Of a DNA stretch of 64,000 nucleotides, positions 19,381 through 27,335 are shown piece after piece. A program made the position numbers and the translations under genes. How positions within the stretch are numbered: the stretch's first letter is position 1; each line of letters opens with the position of its first letter. Source of the stretch: Aliidiomarina halalkaliphila (GTDB lineage: Bacteria; Pseudomonadota; Gammaproteobacteria; Enterobacterales; Alteromonadaceae). Below the pieces are notes generated by a model. The model was not told the DNA's origin, did no database searches, and was given only the letters and a program-made list of their open reading frames with translations. The stretch is from positions 1,273,488 to 1,337,487 of the forward strand of contig NZ_VJWL01000001.1 in the NCBI RefSeq assembly GCF_007096385.1, read 5' to 3'.

Positions 19381-20481
19381 ATGGCCCACATATCCCGTAC
19401 CGCGCTACTGATTATCCCTTTTGTCGCGTTATTTGTGAGCGCCTGCAGCGAGGTTGCGCAGGAAACATCTGACGTGCTGCGCCCGGTGAATTTATACACG
19501 GTGGGCCATCACAGCAGCGGCGATATTCGTCGTTTCCCGGCGGTAGTGGAGGCCACCCAAACCGCCGATCTGACCTTTCGTGTGGGCGGTGAAATTCATG
19601 AATTACCTTGGCGACCGGGTCAGGCTGTGAATCAAGGGGATTTAATTGCAGCCCTCGACCCAACCGACTACGAACTCACTGTGGCCCAAGCACAAGCACG
19701 GGCCGAATTGGCGGAAGCGCAATTTCGCCGGTTAGAACGATTATTAGATCAAAATATCATTTCTGCTTCTCAGTTCGATGAAGCCCGGGCCGAAGTGCAA
19801 GTGGCTCGCGCCAATCTAAATACCGCCAAAGCCAATCTCGGTTACACGCGTCTCACTGCGCCTTTTGCTGGTGTGATTGCCAATCTACATGTCGAGCTCT
19901 ATGAAAACATTGGCCCGCAACAACCCGTGGTCACCCTACATGTCGACGATATGATTGATGTCAGCATTCAGGTACCAGAACGCTTGTTTGCACAAGTGCG
20001 TCGGGAAACTCAATACCAGCCCGATATTGTGTTCGATTCTATGCCAGATACGATTTTTAAGGGGCAACTGCGGCAATGGGATCGGATCGCCGATCCTGCC
20101 ACCAATACCTACCGCGTGGTGTTTACCTTACCTACGCCGAAGAACGGCAATATCCTGCCGGGGATGACCGCCAGTGTCATCATCGATAGCCAGCAAGTGC
20201 TGCCACAGCAACAAGATACGGTACGCGTACCCATCTCTGCGGTATTTGTGCCCCCCAACTCACCGTTACAGCACCAAGAACGCATGGTGTGGGTATATCA
20301 ATCTGAGAATGGCGACAGCGGAATCCTTGAGCAACGCCGGGTAACCATTGGGCCGGCATCATCCAGTGATATTTTAATTGTGGCGGGCTTGCAGCAAGGC
20401 GAGCAAGTCGTGATTGCTGGGGTGCATCAGTTACATGAAGGTCAGCGCGTGCGTCCTTGGGTTCGTGAGCGAGGGCTGTAG
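19381..20481 (+). CDS. RND efflux periplasmic adaptor (membrane fusion lipoprotein)
   Basis: Links an inner-membrane RND pump to an outer-membrane channel. The 366-residue product starts with a lipoprotein signal whose lipobox ends VSAC near residue 22. The lipoyl/barrel-sandwich halves (TADLTFRVGGEIHELPWRPGQAVNQGD and GYTRLTAPFAGVIANLHVE) flank a helical hairpin of AQAQARAELAEAQFRRLERLLDQ type. Beta-barrel and membrane-proximal domains follow. Good GGAG site before ATG at 19381. The permease gene starts 2 nt after the stop. No outer-membrane channel gene is nearby, so a shared TolC-like protein is probably used. Confidence 0.93.
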   Translation: MAHISRTALLIIPFVALFVSACSEVAQETSDVLRPVNLYTVGHHSSGDIRRFPAVVEATQTADLTFRVGGEIHELPWRPGQAVNQGDLIAALDPTDYELTVAQAQARAELAEAQFRRLERLLDQNIISASQFDEARAEVQVARANLNTAKANLGYTRLTAPFAGVIANLHVELYENIGPQQPVVTLHVDDMIDVSIQVPERLFAQVRRETQYQPDIVFDSMPDTIFKGQLRQWDRIADPATNTYRVVFTLPTPKNGNILPGMTASVIIDSQQVLPQQQDTVRVPISAVFVPPNSPLQHQERMVWVYQSENGDSGILEQRRVTIGPASSSDILIVAGLQQGEQVVIAGVHQLHEGQRVRPWVRERGL

Positions 20482-20483
20482 TC

Positions 20484-23400
20484 ATGAATATCGCGCGCTA
20501 TAGCATTGAGCGCCCCACCAGCAGTTGGATATTTCTTCTGATCCTATTGATTGGCGGCACCATTGCGCTGCAAAACCTCGGACGACTGGAAGATCCCGAA
20601 TTCACCATCAAGCAAGCCTTAGTGGTGACACCCTATCCCGGCGCATCACCGCAGCAAGTAGAAGAAGAAATTACCGTTCCTTTGGAAAATGTGCTGCAGG
20701 AACTGCCGTATATTCGGCATATCACCTCCACCTCAACGGCGGGCCAGAGCCAAATTATGGTGGAAATGCAGGATCAGTATCGTGCCAAAGAACTGGCACA
20801 AATTTGGGATGAATTGCGACGTAAAGTAAACGATTACGCGCGCCACTTGCCGCCAGGCGCTGGCCCCATCGTGGTGCAAGATGATTTCTCCGATGTGTAC
20901 GGCGTGCTGTTAGCTCTTACCGGCGACGGCTACTCCCTCCCCGCACTTCGCGACCACGCCAAGTATTTACGGCGGGAATTGGCGCTCGTGCCTGGTGTCG
21001 CCAAAGTCGTGATCGCTGGTGAGCAGCAAGAACAAGTGGTGGCAGAAGTATCGCGGGCACGCTTGGCCAATTTGGGTATTCCGCCGCAACGTATTTACGA
21101 GCTCTTAGCGACTCAGAATACCGTATCCAACGCCGGTCGCGTGCGCCTGCAAGACGATGCCGTGCGCTTTGCCACCAGTGGTGAATTTTCCTCGGTAGAA
21201 CAACTCAGCACTCTGATCATTAGCAACCCCGGAGCCCGCGAACAAATCTTTCTAGGCGACGTTGCCACCATTTACCGACAAGTTGAGCCGATCCCACGTC
21301 AGATTCTTCGCTTTAACGGCGATGCCTCGTTATGGATCGGGGTATCTTTTGCCAATAATGTGAACGTGGTAGAAGTGGGTAAGCAACTCAATCAACGCCT
21401 TGCGGAGCTTACTTACGCAACCCCTGTAGGGATGGAACTTACCCCCATCTACGACCAACCTGCAGAAGTAAATAAATCGGTATCGGGCTTTCTGATGAAC
21501 CTCGCCCAAGCGGTGGTGATCGTGATGGTTGCCCTGCTGCTCACAATGGGCCTGCGCAGTGGTTTTATTATCGGTTTGGTGCTCTTACTTACCGTGCTGG
21601 GCACCTTTATCTTTATGCACCTGTTTAATATCAATCTCCATCGGGTATCCCTCGGTGCCCTCATTATTGCCCTGGGTATGTTGGTGGATAACGCCATTGT
21701 GATCACCGAAGGTATGTTGGTGGGGATCCAAAAAGGCCAAACCCGACTGCGTGCAGCGCAGGATGTGATTCGACAAAACGCCATGCCCTTGCTCGGGGCC
21801 ACGGTGATCGCCATTATCGCTTTTGCACCCATTGGTTTATCCGCCGACGCTACCGGGGAATTTGCCGGCGCCCTGTTCTGGGTATTGCTGATCTCATTGG
21901 GGCTTAGTTGGATTACCGCCTTGATACTGATTCCATTCTTAGGCGACCGGCTATTCCGCAAAGGTGTGCCTGTAGCGGGAAGTGAGCGGGATCTGTACAA
22001 CAAACCTATCTATAACGGTTATCGCCGTCTTCTACAGGTGGCCTTGCGGCATCGCATCGTGACGATGCTGATGATGCTGGTGTTATTGGGTGGCAGCGTT
22101 GTGGGCTTTCAAGCAGTAAAACAAAGCTTTTTCCCAAGCTCCAATACTCCGCTATTCTTTGTTGATTTCTGGTACCCCCAAGGCACCGATATCCGAGCAA
22201 CGGCTGAAGATCTGCAGGCGGCTGAACAATGGTTACAGCAACAAGAGGCTGTGACCCAAGTGGCCACGACGGTTGGTCGTGGCGCCCCACGCTTCTCCTT
22301 GCCTTATTTAGTGGAACTCGATAATGAAAATTACGGCCAACTGTTAGTTCGGGTAAATAGTAGCGACGATATGCCCAACATGATCGCCGCCACCCGAGAT
22401 TATTTGGCGCAGTTCCATCCGAACGCACGCACCAAGATCAAACGAATGGAAATTGGCCCTCCGGTAAAAGCCGCCGTTGAAGTGCGCTTTATCGGCTCGG
22501 ATCCAGATACGCTACGCCAGCTCTCCGCTCAAGCGCAAGCGATTCTTAGCGCCGACCCCGGATTAACCTTTGTACGAGATAACTGGCGTGAGCGAGGCAA
22601 AGTGCTCCGCCCGCAATTTAATGAAACGCACGCCCGACGGGTCGGAATTAGTAAACAAGACGTAGACGATCTACTGCTCGCCAACTTCCGCGGCAAACGC
22701 GTTGGAGTGTATCGTGATGGTACAGATCTCCTGCCCATTTTGGTGCGCGCCCCAGAAGAAGAACGGGTATACCTTGAGCAATGGCATGATATTCAAGTAT
22801 ATAGCCCGGCGCTGAATCGCTACGTGCCGATTGCCCAAGTGATCGATGATATCCCCCTCGAATGGGAAGAAAGTGTGATTCAACGTCGCGATCGCAAGCG
22901 TACCCTGACCGTCATGGCGGATGCAGATCCCTTACATGAAGAAACCCCGGCGCAAATGTTTGCTCGGGTGCGCCCCCATATTGAAGCCATGACCATTCCT
23001 TCCGGTTATGAGGTGCAATGGGGTGGCGAGCATGAGGCATCGGGAGATGCGCGGGCTGCAGTGTTCTCGTCGTTGCCCTTAGGGTACTTGGCGATGTTTA
23101 TTATTACCGTGTTGCTATTTAGCTCCACCCGCAAAGCCTTGGTGATCTGGACAACAGTACCGCTCAGTATTATTGGCGTAACCATTGGCCTGCTAGTGAC
23201 CCAGCAATCCTTCACCTTTATGGCATTGCTCGGGATATTAAGCCTCACCGGGATGGTGATTAAGAATGGCATCGTTCTTGTAGAGCAAGTCAACACCGAA
23301 GAGCGCAGCGGGAAGTCACCCTATAATGCGCTAGTTGACGCCGCTGTGAGTCGGGTGCGTCCGGTTACCATGGCCGCAATCACCACCATCTTCGGTATGC

Positions 23401-23537
23401 TACCGCTGCTATTTGATGTGTTCTTTGCCAGCATGGCGGTGACCATTATGTTTGGCCTCGGCTTCGCCACCTTGCTCACCCTCATTGTAGTGCCGGTGAT
23501 GTTCAGCTTGATGCTGCAACGCAAAGAGGCAGGCTAA
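20484..23537 (+). CDS. RND efflux transporter permease
   Basis: Proton-driven inner-membrane pump of the AcrB superfamily, 1017 residues, with twelve membrane spans and two large periplasmic loops. The N-terminus MNIARYSIERPTSSWIF is followed by TPYPGASPQQVEEEIT, typical of the family. The TM4 relay motif reads GMLVDNAIVITEG near residue 400. AcrB-type pumps have two aspartates here; this protein has Asp-Asn, a variant seen in some RND subgroups. The second half shows EHEASGDARAAVFSSLPLGYL and GMVIKNGIVLVEQ. Cotranscribed with the adaptor upstream. Substrates cannot be predicted. Confidence 0.94.
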   Translation: MNIARYSIERPTSSWIFLLILLIGGTIALQNLGRLEDPEFTIKQALVVTPYPGASPQQVEEEITVPLENVLQELPYIRHITSTSTAGQSQIMVEMQDQYRAKELAQIWDELRRKVNDYARHLPPGAGPIVVQDDFSDVYGVLLALTGDGYSLPALRDHAKYLRRELALVPGVAKVVIAGEQQEQVVAEVSRARLANLGIPPQRIYELLATQNTVSNAGRVRLQDDAVRFATSGEFSSVEQLSTLIISNPGAREQIFLGDVATIYRQVEPIPRQILRFNGDASLWIGVSFANNVNVVEVGKQLNQRLAELTYATPVGMELTPIYDQPAEVNKSVSGFLMNLAQAVVIVMVALLLTMGLRSGFIIGLVLLLTVLGTFIFMHLFNINLHRVSLGALIIALGMLVDNAIVITEGMLVGIQKGQTRLRAAQDVIRQNAMPLLGATVIAIIAFAPIGLSADATGEFAGALFWVLLISLGLSWITALILIPFLGDRLFRKGVPVAGSERDLYNKPIYNGYRRLLQVALRHRIVTMLMMLVLLGGSVVGFQAVKQSFFPSSNTPLFFVDFWYPQGTDIRATAEDLQAAEQWLQQQEAVTQVATTVGRGAPRFSLPYLVELDNENYGQLLVRVNSSDDMPNMIAATRDYLAQFHPNARTKIKRMEIGPPVKAAVEVRFIGSDPDTLRQLSAQAQAILSADPGLTFVRDNWRERGKVLRPQFNETHARRVGISKQDVDDLLLANFRGKRVGVYRDGTDLLPILVRAPEEERVYLEQWHDIQVYSPALNRYVPIAQVIDDIPLEWEESVIQRRDRKRTLTVMADADPLHEETPAQMFARVRPHIEAMTIPSGYEVQWGGEHEASGDARAAVFSSLPLGYLAMFIITVLLFSSTRKALVIWTTVPLSIIGVTIGLLVTQQSFTFMALLGILSLTGMVIKNGIVLVEQVNTEERSGKSPYNALVDAAVSRVRPVTMAAITTIFGMLPLLFDVFFASMAVTIMFGLGFATLLTLIVVPVMFSLMLQRKEAG

Positions 23538-23549
23538 GCGCCTGCCTCT
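23525..23549 (+). terminator. Stop-codon-overlapping hairpin after RND operon
   Basis: Perfect 10-bp stem AGAGGCAGGC / GCCTGCCTCT with loop TAAGC; the loop contains part of the permease stop codon. There is no T run after it, so it may be a weak or rho-assisted terminator, or an mRNA end stabiliser. Confidence 0.45.
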
Positions 23550-23579
23550 ATACGGTTACAATGTCACGTGGTGGCTGTA

Positions 23580-23960
23580 CTATGCCGGTTGCGCACCCTG
23601 CTCAATAGGGTTGGGGCCCCATTTGTTCTCGCCCGCTTCGCTTGGCAACAGCATAAACACAAGGAACACCAGGCCGCCAATGAGCGGTACGAAGAGGATC
23701 AGCATCCACCAACCGGATCGGCCCGTATCATGTAAACGGCGAATCGCCACGGCAATGCTCGGTATCAAGATGACCAACATGTAAATGCCACTCAATAACC
23801 CTAATCCAAATTGCTCGTTAAAGGTGCCCGAAAAACCGTCAATAAAGCCGAGAATAAAGGCGATGATCATATTGATTAAAATAAACCACCAGTACTCTGC
23901 GCGACGTGAGCGGCCTGTAAAAACCGTATACTTTCTAAATACTTCCAAATACCAATTCAT
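23580..23960 (-). CDS. DUF805 family small membrane protein
   Basis: The 126-residue product matches the DUF805 pattern: NWYLEVFRKYTVFTGRSRRAEYWWFILINMI near the N-terminus, then ILIPSIAVAIRRLHDTGRSGWWMLILFVPLIGGLVFLVF. About four hydrophobic segments are visible. E. coli members are YhaH and YhaI, of unknown function. It stands alone between the RND operon end and a lipoprotein gene, with an ATG at 23960. Confidence 0.9.
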   Translation of the reverse strand: MNWYLEVFRKYTVFTGRSRRAEYWWFILINMIIAFILGFIDGFSGTFNEQFGLGLLSGIYMLVILIPSIAVAIRRLHDTGRSGWWMLILFVPLIGGLVFLVFMLLPSEAGENKWGPNPIEQGAQPA

Positions 23961-24117
23961 TATTGTTGTTCCTTTAGTTGTTGGTTACTTTGGATCACTA
24001 TTTTCTACGTTCTACTGCAGCGCTTACTTCTTTGAAAAACGACATCTAGGGTTATGGTTCAAATCCCCGGATTATGCAATTTTTTATGCCAAATTATTGC
24101 CTTTAAAACGGATTTAG

Positions 24118-24711
24118 TTACTCGAGCTCATCCGCCAGGGCTGTTATATGGGCGTTAATTTCAAGCGTGGTGTAACCACTGCGCGGGATGTTATAGCCCA
24201 TTTCCATAATCAAATTATTGGGGGTTACACTTGCTTGCACCATGGCCCGCACATCCGGAGGCGTAATTAAATAACGACTCACATCTGAACGCATGCGCAG
24301 GCGCTCTTGGTCATTGTCGACCCCAGCAAGGCGGAAAAACACGCCAAGCAACGCATTCATCCCTTGTTCATGGCCGCGGCGAAATTCGAGTTTCACTTGC
24401 TGCCCCGTTTCGTTCCCTGGCGCCGCTAACAAGGTAATCGCATAGCGATGCTCACCAGATACTGTGCCACGACATACCCAATAGTTTTGGTAACCCGCCA
24501 CACCCCAGATTTGCCCTCGTTCAAAATCCACGTTACAGCCGCGCCAGGGACCCAACTGAAAATTATTGAGCTCCTGCATTTGGTGTTCAATGGTGGGTAA
24601 TTGGCCTGATGGCCATGCGGAGCGCGCTACATCATCACGACTACAGCTGACTAATAGGATCATCAGGGTGCTCGTTACAAGCACCCACTTGATGCCGTTC
24701 AATAAGTACAA
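24118..24711 (-). CDS. Hypothetical lipoprotein
   Basis: No family recognised. The 197-residue product has a lipoprotein signal (hydrophobic VLVTSTLMILLVSC, with cysteine near residue 23) and a mature part of about 175 residues. Cysteines also occur in GCNVDF and WVCRG, so one disulfide is possible. Segments such as HRYAITLLAAPGNETGQQVKLEF look like beta structure. The start is the TTG at 24711, chosen because an AGGAGG site sits 6 nt upstream and no ATG before the signal peptide exists; a downstream GTG would leave too short a signal. Likely anchored in the outer membrane. Confidence 0.75.
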   Translation of the reverse strand: MYLLNGIKWVLVTSTLMILLVSCSRDDVARSAWPSGQLPTIEHQMQELNNFQLGPWRGCNVDFERGQIWGVAGYQNYWVCRGTVSGEHRYAITLLAAPGNETGQQVKLEFRRGHEQGMNALLGVFFRLAGVDNDQERLRMRSDVSRYLITPPDVRAMVQASVTPNNLIMEMGYNIPRSGYTTLEINAHITALADELE

Positions 24712-24792
24712 ATTCTGCCTCCTCGGCCTTTCATGTCTGCTTTTGGTGTACGTGCGTTGGCGCTAAAACCCAGTATCATCTGAGTGTATAGC

Positions 24793-25311
24793 TTAGAGGT
24801 TCTTGGACACCCGAAGTTCATGGCGTAATAGCCAAGACTTGCGGTCCACTCCGCCTGCATACCCGCCAAGACTGCCATCTGCCTGAATCACACGATGACA
24901 AGGTACAATAATGCCAATGGGATTTCGCCCATTGGCTTGCCCCACCGCTTGATACCCTTGCGGGCGCTGCACCTGCTGCGCGAGATCCCGATACGACCAG
25001 GTTTCGCCATAAGGTATGCGGCGTAACGCCGCCCATACCTGCTGTTGGAAATCAGTGCCGTGGGGCGCTAACGGCACGCTGAATTGCTGTAAGTGGCCGG
25101 CAAAGTAGGCATTCAACTCTTGTTTAAGTTGGGTCATCACCCCATGCTGGTCCGCAGTGATGTCTTGAGCCTCCACTGTGGCATCAGCAATGGCTTCATC
25201 GGCAAAATGCACCGATGTAACCCCATCTGCGCAAACCTGCAGGTGCAACCAGCCCACCGGTGATGGCATTTGATCAATCACGCTGTGTGCCTGAGCTTGT
25301 GCTTGTTTCAT
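24793..25311 (-). CDS. ogt: Methylated-DNA--protein-cysteine methyltransferase
   Basis: Repairs O6-alkylguanine by moving the alkyl group to its own cysteine, a one-use reaction. The 172-residue product has the active-site motif IIVPCHRVI near residue 135, preceded by the DNA-binding helix region FQQQVWAALRRIPYGETWSYRDLA and followed by GGYAGGVDRKSWLLRHE. ATG at 25311 follows GGGAG at good spacing. It lies 42 nt after the glycerophosphodiesterase gene on the same strand. Whether it is the Ogt or Ada-C type is not decidable; no Ada sensor domain is attached. Confidence 0.94.
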   Translation of the reverse strand: MKQAQAQAHSVIDQMPSPVGWLHLQVCADGVTSVHFADEAIADATVEAQDITADQHGVMTQLKQELNAYFAGHLQQFSVPLAPHGTDFQQQVWAALRRIPYGETWSYRDLAQQVQRPQGYQAVGQANGRNPIGIIVPCHRVIQADGSLGGYAGGVDRKSWLLRHELRVSKNL

Positions 25312-25353
25312 TGTCGTACTCCCCTCGTTCGGTGGCGTCATCAATGGCGCTAC

Positions 25354-27162
25354 TTACCAAAGCCAATGGCGAAAACGCATAAGCCAAAGTTCTGGCCGTG
25401 ACATGGCTGCGCGTTCTTGGATAACTTCAGTTAACACATCAGGCCGGTCGGTGATAATGCCATCCACGCCGATATCCAGAAAGCGCCGCATCTGCATGGG
25501 GTCGTTAATGGTCCACACATGCAATTGCTGATCATGGCGGCGCACACGGGTAAGTCGACTCGGTGTAACGAGCGCGTCGCGCATTGCCAGCATATCAAAT
25601 GGCTGGCGTTCCACCACCCCAACTGCCGTATGCACCAACAAGCTGGTGCGGAGTTCCGGCGCTAAGGCCTGTGCCTCAAACAAATCTGCCGACGACAAGG
25701 AAGCGAATATGGTGTGTTCTAACATATCCGCTTCGGCGAGTTGCTCAATCACCATGGGTACTAAGTTGGGCATTTGTGGTGCACTTTTCACTTCTAAATA
25801 TAAACCTGCACGACCACGCACACTTTCAATGACTTGAGCCAATGTCGGAACAGGCTCACCGCGAAATTCAGGGGCAAACCAACCGCCCGCATCCATCGCC
25901 GCTAACTCCTCGTAAGGGATCTCCCAAATGGCGCGTGGGTCGCCTGCAATTCGCAGCATATCCCGATCATGTTTCAGCACTAAAACGCCATCGGCGGTAT
26001 GCCGCACGTCGATCTCAATATAATGTGCGCCCGACGCAATGGCTTTTTCCACGGCCGCTAAGGTATTTTCAGGCGCATCCCAAGAATGTCCACGATGGGC
26101 GATATTCAATACCTCTTGACGGTCGTCAAAGGCATTCATTGCAATCAATAAATGGGCCAACGCCACAACCACCACGGCGATTTCCACCCCCGCCGCGCAC
26201 CAGCCCGCATAGCGCGGCTCTGTATCAATAGTAACCCCCCGCTTCTGTTTGCAGCGACGATGATAAATTTTTAGCATCACCAAGCTATTGCTACTCACGC
26301 CGATAAAACCGGCCAATAAATTGGCTAACGCGTAGGTGGCCAACAGCAACACCATCATGGCGATTTGCACACCATATTGGGCAGGAAGCAGCGAAGTAAT
26401 CAACCATCCAAAACCATCAAACAATAGGGATATGGTGACCGGTATCAAAGCAACGATAGCCGCAATCAATACGACAGTGCCGCCAAGCTTGAGACGCACA
26501 GAACAGGTGAGCTCCGCGCTGCGCGTTAATGCTTGCCATGGCGTGCGCCCCTCTGTGAGTAAAATAGGCAGCGCCAGCATCCAGCGTACATAGAGACTCC
26601 CATTCACCGCCAGGGCCACGAAAAAACAGCCGACAAGAACCGCCAAAAATGCCCAGAACTCAAAAGGACGGGCCTGCAGTACATAATAGATATCATACGA
26701 CGCCAGCAGCGATTGAAAAGCAAACACAATCACCGCGAGTAATGGCAATAAGAGCAGGAGGTGGGTGCCTACTTGGATTACGCCCAAAGCTAGTAGCTTG
26801 GGTAACCGCTTGACCACTTGCCATAGCGCGTTGGTGGCGGAGTGAAATTTCCCGCGGGCATCGCGCGTTGCAACCAGCATCATGCCTGCATGCTGTAAGA
26901 AGATCAGGACAGCCGCTAAGGTTAAGGCAAGCAGAATCCAGATCATGCCATACGGCGTAATGGCGAAACGTAACAGGTCTTCATTTCCAATGGCCGCTTG
27001 CCCCGCTGCGCGAACCAAGCCTGTGAGCATCCAACCCGTGACCGGCGCCCACAAAGCAAAGGCGAATACCGCAAAATAGAGATAAAACGCCAATAGCGGC
27101 TTGCGATGATAATGGATGCTTGCGAGCACATCGCGCTTCAGTCGCGTCGGTCGAATTTGCAT
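25354..27162 (-). CDS. Membrane glycerophosphodiester phosphodiesterase
   Basis: 602 residues in two parts. The first about 340 residues are a multispan membrane domain with roughly eight hydrophobic segments. The C-terminal part is a GDPD catalytic domain: NIAHRGHSWDAPENT near 353-367, then IEIDVRHTADGVLVLKHDRDM carrying the metal-binding Glu, Asp and the catalytic second His, and a final VDGIITDRPDVL. These enzymes split glycerophosphodiesters to glycerol 3-phosphate and an alcohol. The joined membrane domain fits the family called GPDPase membrane domain, often linked to lipid or teichoic-acid-like turnover. The side of the membrane that carries the catalytic domain is not clear. Confidence 0.92.
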   Translation of the reverse strand: MQIRPTRLKRDVLASIHYHRKPLLAFYLYFAVFAFALWAPVTGWMLTGLVRAAGQAAIGNEDLLRFAITPYGMIWILLALTLAAVLIFLQHAGMMLVATRDARGKFHSATNALWQVVKRLPKLLALGVIQVGTHLLLLLPLLAVIVFAFQSLLASYDIYYVLQARPFEFWAFLAVLVGCFFVALAVNGSLYVRWMLALPILLTEGRTPWQALTRSAELTCSVRLKLGGTVVLIAAIVALIPVTISLLFDGFGWLITSLLPAQYGVQIAMMVLLLATYALANLLAGFIGVSSNSLVMLKIYHRRCKQKRGVTIDTEPRYAGWCAAGVEIAVVVVALAHLLIAMNAFDDRQEVLNIAHRGHSWDAPENTLAAVEKAIASGAHYIEIDVRHTADGVLVLKHDRDMLRIAGDPRAIWEIPYEELAAMDAGGWFAPEFRGEPVPTLAQVIESVRGRAGLYLEVKSAPQMPNLVPMVIEQLAEADMLEHTIFASLSSADLFEAQALAPELRTSLLVHTAVGVVERQPFDMLAMRDALVTPSRLTRVRRHDQQLHVWTINDPMQMRRFLDIGVDGIITDRPDVLTEVIQERAAMSRPELWLMRFRHWLW

Positions 27163-27335
27163 TCTTTGCTCTCATTTAATCGATTTATTTCAGTTCATAG
27201 CGTGAACAACATGGCATTGAACAACAATAACCCTCTACTCAACGCAAAAACACATTTTCTTACTTTTTCGTTTTTTATTTTTAGTAAACAACTCGCTAGA
27301 ATGTGATGGTTAAATAATCAGGGACAACACACACC

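Noticed and set aside
27163-27335. Small gene between the phosphodiesterase and the metalloprotease
   Set aside because: Only an ORF running antisense into the phosphodiesterase start was found, without a ribosome site; the stretch is AT-rich and looks like a promoter region.
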